Origin: Raphanus sativus
Taxonomy: Eukaryota; Streptophyta; Magnoliopsida; Brassicales; Brassicaceae
Direction of reading: 5' to 3'
Assembly: GCF_000801105.2 (NCBI RefSeq)
Contig: NC_079516.1
Location: 14,446,001-14,510,000, forward strand
DNA length: 64,000 nucleotides
The position numbers and the translations under genes are program-made. This document shows positions 60,010 through 64,000 of this stretch, piece by piece; the first letter of the stretch is position 1, and each line of letters begins with the position of its first letter. Below the pieces are notes generated by a model. The model made no database searches and was not told the DNA's origin. It worked only from the letters and a program-made list of their open reading frames with translations.

Positions 60010-60871
60010 TATCTTATATTCTAAATATCATACTTTAGAACACCTATATTTATACAGAGAATTTGATTGTCAATCGATTTTTTCTCCACATTTTTGCTGC
60101 TTTTTCTCTATATTTTTGCTTGATTTTTTTATTTTTTCTTTATATTTTGCTTATTTTAAAGGTTTTAAATCTTTTTCTTTCGTATCATAGATATTTCTAA
60201 CAAAAGATGTAAAGATTTCTAAAGCATATTCAACGTAATGTAAATATAATTATCGCAAAAGAATTTCCAAAATTTATTCATTTTAATACACAAATATCTA
60301 AAAAAAAATTTAGCATATTCTTTTTTCTTATTTGATTAACAGCACAACTAACGATCGAAAAGTATTATGAGTTTCATGTTTATAAACCAAAAAAAAAAAC
60401 AAATAACTTTGATCAAATCGATCTGTCCAACGAAATGGAAAAAGATCATTTGTATGACATGGCTATAAAATTTAAATCAACTTAATTAAACCCGAAACAA
60501 ATAATTTTTGATATATAACAAGTTACCATCTTCATATGTGGGTTGATTCAAAGTAGTCGCCATATCTGATATCCTTTCTCTGATACAAGATTGTGGAAGT
60601 CTCTGTGATATAGTTAGTTATTAAGTACACAGAACTCAATATAGACCAATCTTGAAGAACGATGACTTTAGAAAGCACTAAAATTGGAAACTATTAAACT
60701 AAATATAAGAATAAGGCAGACAAATTTTTACTATTTGTCCATGAAGTAACGTGAAAACAGAATTTAAATTCAAATGTAAACATTTTGAAAACGTAAGTGT
60801 AAACATAAAGTTTTATTGCGTCGGATATATAAGCAATATTACAGTTGAATAGCAAACAAAACCGAGTAACT
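60010..60871. repeat. Segmental duplication, copy B
   Basis: Partner of 47761-48621, same orientation, about 12.2 kb apart. It ends where repeat element copy B begins, so the insertion of that element cut or bounded it. Contains the exon variant MATTLNQPTYED. Confidence 0.92.
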
Positions 60872-60886
60872 TTTTTTTTGGATAAA

Positions 60887-61720
60887 GGATGTCAACTAGA
60901 CATTATGTCCATGGACGATCCAAGTCCAAATCGATACAGACTAATATGGACACGGCCAAATCCATCCGAAATATTTTGTTGTCCAAATGGGCTACGCCAA
61001 AATACGCTTAAAGACCTATGGATAAGACCAGATGGACATAGCCGCCCAAATCATTAAAATATCTAGGGTTAGTATTTTTTTCATTTGGCCGTCAGACTCC
61101 AAAAGCTCTCCATATTTCTCGATCTCGAGCTCTCCTCTATGACGAAAACTCATCTCGACACAAACTCATCTCGAGTTCTCCCTCGATCTCTAACGAAAAT
61201 CCATCTCCAGAGCTCTTTCTCTCATCTCCGTCGAGCTCTCTCTCTTCTCCGACGAGCTCTATCTCTTCTCCGACGCAAAATCTTTTCCGACGGAAACCCA
61301 TCTCGAGCTTTCTCTCTTTGAAGTATGTTGAAGGTTCAAGCTCTCTCTCGTTTTGTATCTCGACCATTCACTCAGCTTTTTGAATGGTCTCTGTTGTTTA
61401 CAGGAAGAAAACACTACAATTGTTCCTGTCCAGTTTGCTCAGACTACCTTTGTTCCTCTCCAGCTTCACCAGATTCTAGGTTTTGCGATTCTAGGTTCAC
61501 AGATTCACCTTGGTGTTGGGTTTAGACATCATCTTACATTAAGTGGACGTTTGGATTCCATGGACAGTCCAACTGATCATGATCTTATTTGGATATGGAC
61601 TATTTGGACATAATCCTATTTGGACATAGATTATTTGGACATAGACTATTTGGACACTAAAACCAAAAACGCCCAAAAAAGCGTCCATCTGGACACGCCC
61701 ATCTCCATCCTGACAGCCCA
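60887..61720 (+). mobile_element. Non-autonomous repeat element, copy B (complete?)
   Basis: Left end GGATGTCAACTAGACATTATG, right end reverse-complemented TGGGCTGTCAGGATGGAGATG, a weak inverted repeat. Inside are the CT-rich blocks shared with copy A, then TTTGGACATAGAC repeats (61590-61650). No transposase; no target duplication seen. Confidence 0.6.
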
Positions 61721-61739
61721 ATTGACTGTATAATTAACC

Positions 61740-63280
61740 TTTATATAATAATACTAAAAGGTAGGTTATGGATAGGTTGTGTGTGTATGGACAAGAGTGA
61801 TGAGGCCCGACAAATTCATGCTCATCGCGCCATCTTCTTTTTCTATTTTAAGTGCCCCACCCACGTTTCCTAACGACTCTCGACTCTTTAGCTCTTTTTT
61901 TTTTTAGCTCTAACTATACTTTGTATTCAGATTTCAATATTTTAAATACTGATTCGAACTTACTCAAAAAGTCCTAATATATATTTGGTTGCTCAGTTGG
62001 TAGATACTGACCGCCCAAATTTTTATTTATAATTTGCAGAAGTTAAATCTACGTTTTGCGCTAGATGTTTACGACTTCCTGACGTAGTTTGTTATGTAAT
62101 TGCTAGTATACACGTGATATTATAAGATTCAAGTTATAAGTTTAGAGTGTTTCACTTTTTTTTTTGATCAAGAAGTGTTTCACTAACTACTACAACCTTG
62201 AATTGGATTTCAGAGGTTTTGTAATCTTGAAGAAGCTGCCAGAGATGCTATAAAGTGAATATTAGCCATAAAAGGTTTGTTAGATAAAAACAATTATAAT
62301 CATTTTCTAAATTTCTATGAGTAAAATTTATCTTCTACTACTTTCATATTTCTGAGTCATTTCCACATCCGTTTACTGAAACAAACCTATATTTTACAGC
62401 TCTAGATTATACTTTACCCTTTGTCTTTACAGAGAGATTAAACAAACCAATTAGGACCCTTAACAAAGTTTACTAGTATTATGTGATAACAATAAATTTA
62501 TCTTGCATAATTTAGATAAAAAATACATCCCTTTAGAAGCTGGAAATAATTGAATTGACACGCAAATTAGTTGCCCTTTCTTGGTCTGATAAGACGCAAT
62601 TCTGAACTTCTGAAACCGACTACGGAAACCGCATTCATAGCTTACACATTTTTCATTTCTGCAATTCTAAAATACAACAAAAAACTCGCGAAAATACGAA
62701 TCAAAGAAAACAAAATAGTTTAAAAACTGTTCAAAACAGAGGAAAATAAAACTCATGTGAACTTTGTTTTTCGGTGTAACACATGCCACGCCACGACAAA
62801 CGATTCTCCTCTGTAGTATCTCCACCGACATTCTATCAAAACGACAAAAGTAGCCTTCTCTACAGTTATCATAATTAATCAGGTGTGTCATGTAGATTCA
62901 GATGTAAGATTACTAAAAAACATCTCAATAATTTTCACAATCTTAGACTTAAGTGTTGTTTACATGTGTCAATGGCATGTGGATAAGAAGAAATTATCGT
63001 TAAATAATTACATTTAGTGTTTTTTTTCTTTGGTTGTCAGTGTCTTCAGTCTTTCCTAGTCACCGCCTTACCGAGGTAGGAGTCAAAGGACACTATAATA
63101 TAAACATTAAGAACAAAAATATTAACCTAACTTGTTATTTATTGGTTTTAGTTCCGAAAGTACCACCACAAATATGTCAATGAGATACCAAATCTCTGCA
63201 AAGGAGTGAGGTCACAACCCCACGTGGGATCAGTGGCATACACTCGTGATATAGAGCAACCTCCAAGGGCACTTTGATTG
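61740..63280. other. Spacer, no gene
   Basis: AT-rich with one tail-only retroposition (62146-62183). The minus-strand frame 62667-62891 has no recognised domain. Confidence 0.5.
62146..62183. mobile_element. Tail-only retroposition, copy 10
   Basis: AGTGTTTCAC repeated (62146-62155, 62174-62183) around a T run plus GATCAAGA (18 bp); TCTTGATC plus poly(A) on the minus strand. Confidence 0.6.
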
Positions 63281-63291
63281 CTCCAGCCCCT

Positions 63292-63298
63292 TATAAGC
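63292..63298 (+). promoter_or_regulatory. TATA-like box of the DUF642 gene
   Basis: TATAAGC about 77 bases before the ATG at 63375, followed by a leader without upstream ATG of note. Confidence 0.4.
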
Positions 63299-63374
63299 AA
63301 CTGCCCAAGTCTCATTGTTAATCACATTGTACACTAAAAACTTGTCTATTTTCTCTCTTAGACGTTCCTTTACT

Positions 63375-64000
63375 ATGGGAGACGTCACCGTCGTGTCTCT
63401 CTTCCTTCTTCTCATCACCACCGCCAATTCTGCTAGTGTCTCCTTCCGTGACGGTAACCTTTATTTCTACACCAATACGACCATTATACCAATTCATATA
63501 TACTGATATAAAGAAAATCAAATGTGTTAATTGTCATTATTGCCTAAGTTGTTAATTCTGATGATTTTGGGATAGAGATATCGTTATTCATAAGCGGATT
63601 AAAAGTACAATTGTAACTTTGGTTATGACACAAACACACTGCAATAAAGTTTTTGGACATATCCAATCAATGAAGTTGAGTTTGGTCCATCCAGAAAGCT
63701 AACCCCTGTTAATACAGACCACTTCACGTGCCTAGTTCTTCATTTCTATAATTAATTATTTTTTAAATTGCTAATACTAAAAGGGGTGATATGGTAATTC
63801 ACAGGGATGTTACCTAACGGTGACTTCGAGCTAGGACCAAAACCATCGGACATGAAAGGAACCGAAGTGTTAAACAAGATGGCAATCCCGAACTGGGAAG
63901 TCACAGGCTTCGTCGAGTACATAAGCTCAGGACACACACAAGGAGACATGCTTCTCGTTGTCCCCGCCGGAAAATTCGCAGTCAGGCTAGGAAACGAAGC
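63375..64000 (+). CDS. DUF642 cell-wall protein, 5' part, cut by window edge
   Basis: Exon 1 63375-63453 encodes a signal peptide (MGDVTVVSLFLLLITTANSA). Exon 2 starts at 63805 and continues past the window: GMLPNGDFELGPKPSDMKG, VLNKMAIPNWEVTGFVEYIS, SGHTQGDMLLVVPAGKFAVR, LGNE. This is the start of the first DUF642 (galactose-binding-like) domain. The family is secreted to the cell wall and includes BIIDXI and DGR2, which interact with pectin methylesterase. I recall At5g25460 (DGR2) as the counterpart; full length is about 370 residues. A fragment of a paralogue lies at 51997-52120. Confidence 0.93.

Overview
The window is nuclear DNA of a flowering plant, almost certainly a Brassicaceae species close to Brassica. 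The evidence is intron-rich genes with GT..AG introns, AT-rich spacers, many plant transposable elements, and a gene order I recall from Arabidopsis thaliana chromosome 5. In order I recognise: a U11/U12-25K-like ubiquitin-fold protein (At5g25340-like, +), a DUF4050 protein (At5g25360-like, -), phospholipase D alpha 3 (At5g25370-like, -), a triose-phosphate/nucleotide-sugar translocator (At5g25400-like, +), a neprosin/DUF239 protein (At5g25410-like, +), mitochondrial complex III subunit QCR7 (At5g25450-like, +), two broken receptor-like cytoplasmic kinase copies (At5g25440-like) and the 5' end of a DUF642 cell-wall protein (At5g25460-like, +, cut by the window edge). Locus numbers are from memory and were not searched.

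Layout: 1-6 kb holds a decayed gene-like stretch ending in a UGT73C glycosyltransferase fragment, then a small membrane-protein gene. 7-13 kb holds a hAT-type MITE and a broken LINE. 15-24 kb is the gene-dense block (U11/U12-25K-like, DUF4050, PLD alpha 3). 24.2-29.3 kb is a 5.07-kb PIF/Harbinger element with a DDE transposase, a SANT-like ORF and a GRF zinc-finger ORF. 30-31 kb is the single-exon translocator. 33-42 kb is a neprosin neighbourhood with one intact gene, one remnant, local repeats, a Stowaway-like MITE, hAT MITEs and a retroposon carrying a roughly 620-bp GA tract. 42.9-45.0 kb holds two related Helitrons. 47-53 kb holds an 861-bp duplicated segment, a repeat fused to a DUF642 exon, and a truncated gypsy element. 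53.5-64 kb holds QCR7, the kinase wrecks with MITEs, duplicated 3' flanks and the DUF642 gene.

The genes do not form a pathway; they are ordinary neighbours on a plant chromosome. The most unusual signal is repeated through the window: at about ten sites a 12-20 bp insert, little more than a poly(A) tract with a few bases of unique sequence, lies between 10-18 bp direct repeats. These look like extremely 5'-truncated retropositions. A second signal is a set of MITEs with TAGG..TGGGCA-like ends and 8-bp target duplications, some perfect, which allows insertion sites to be dated relative to gene decay.
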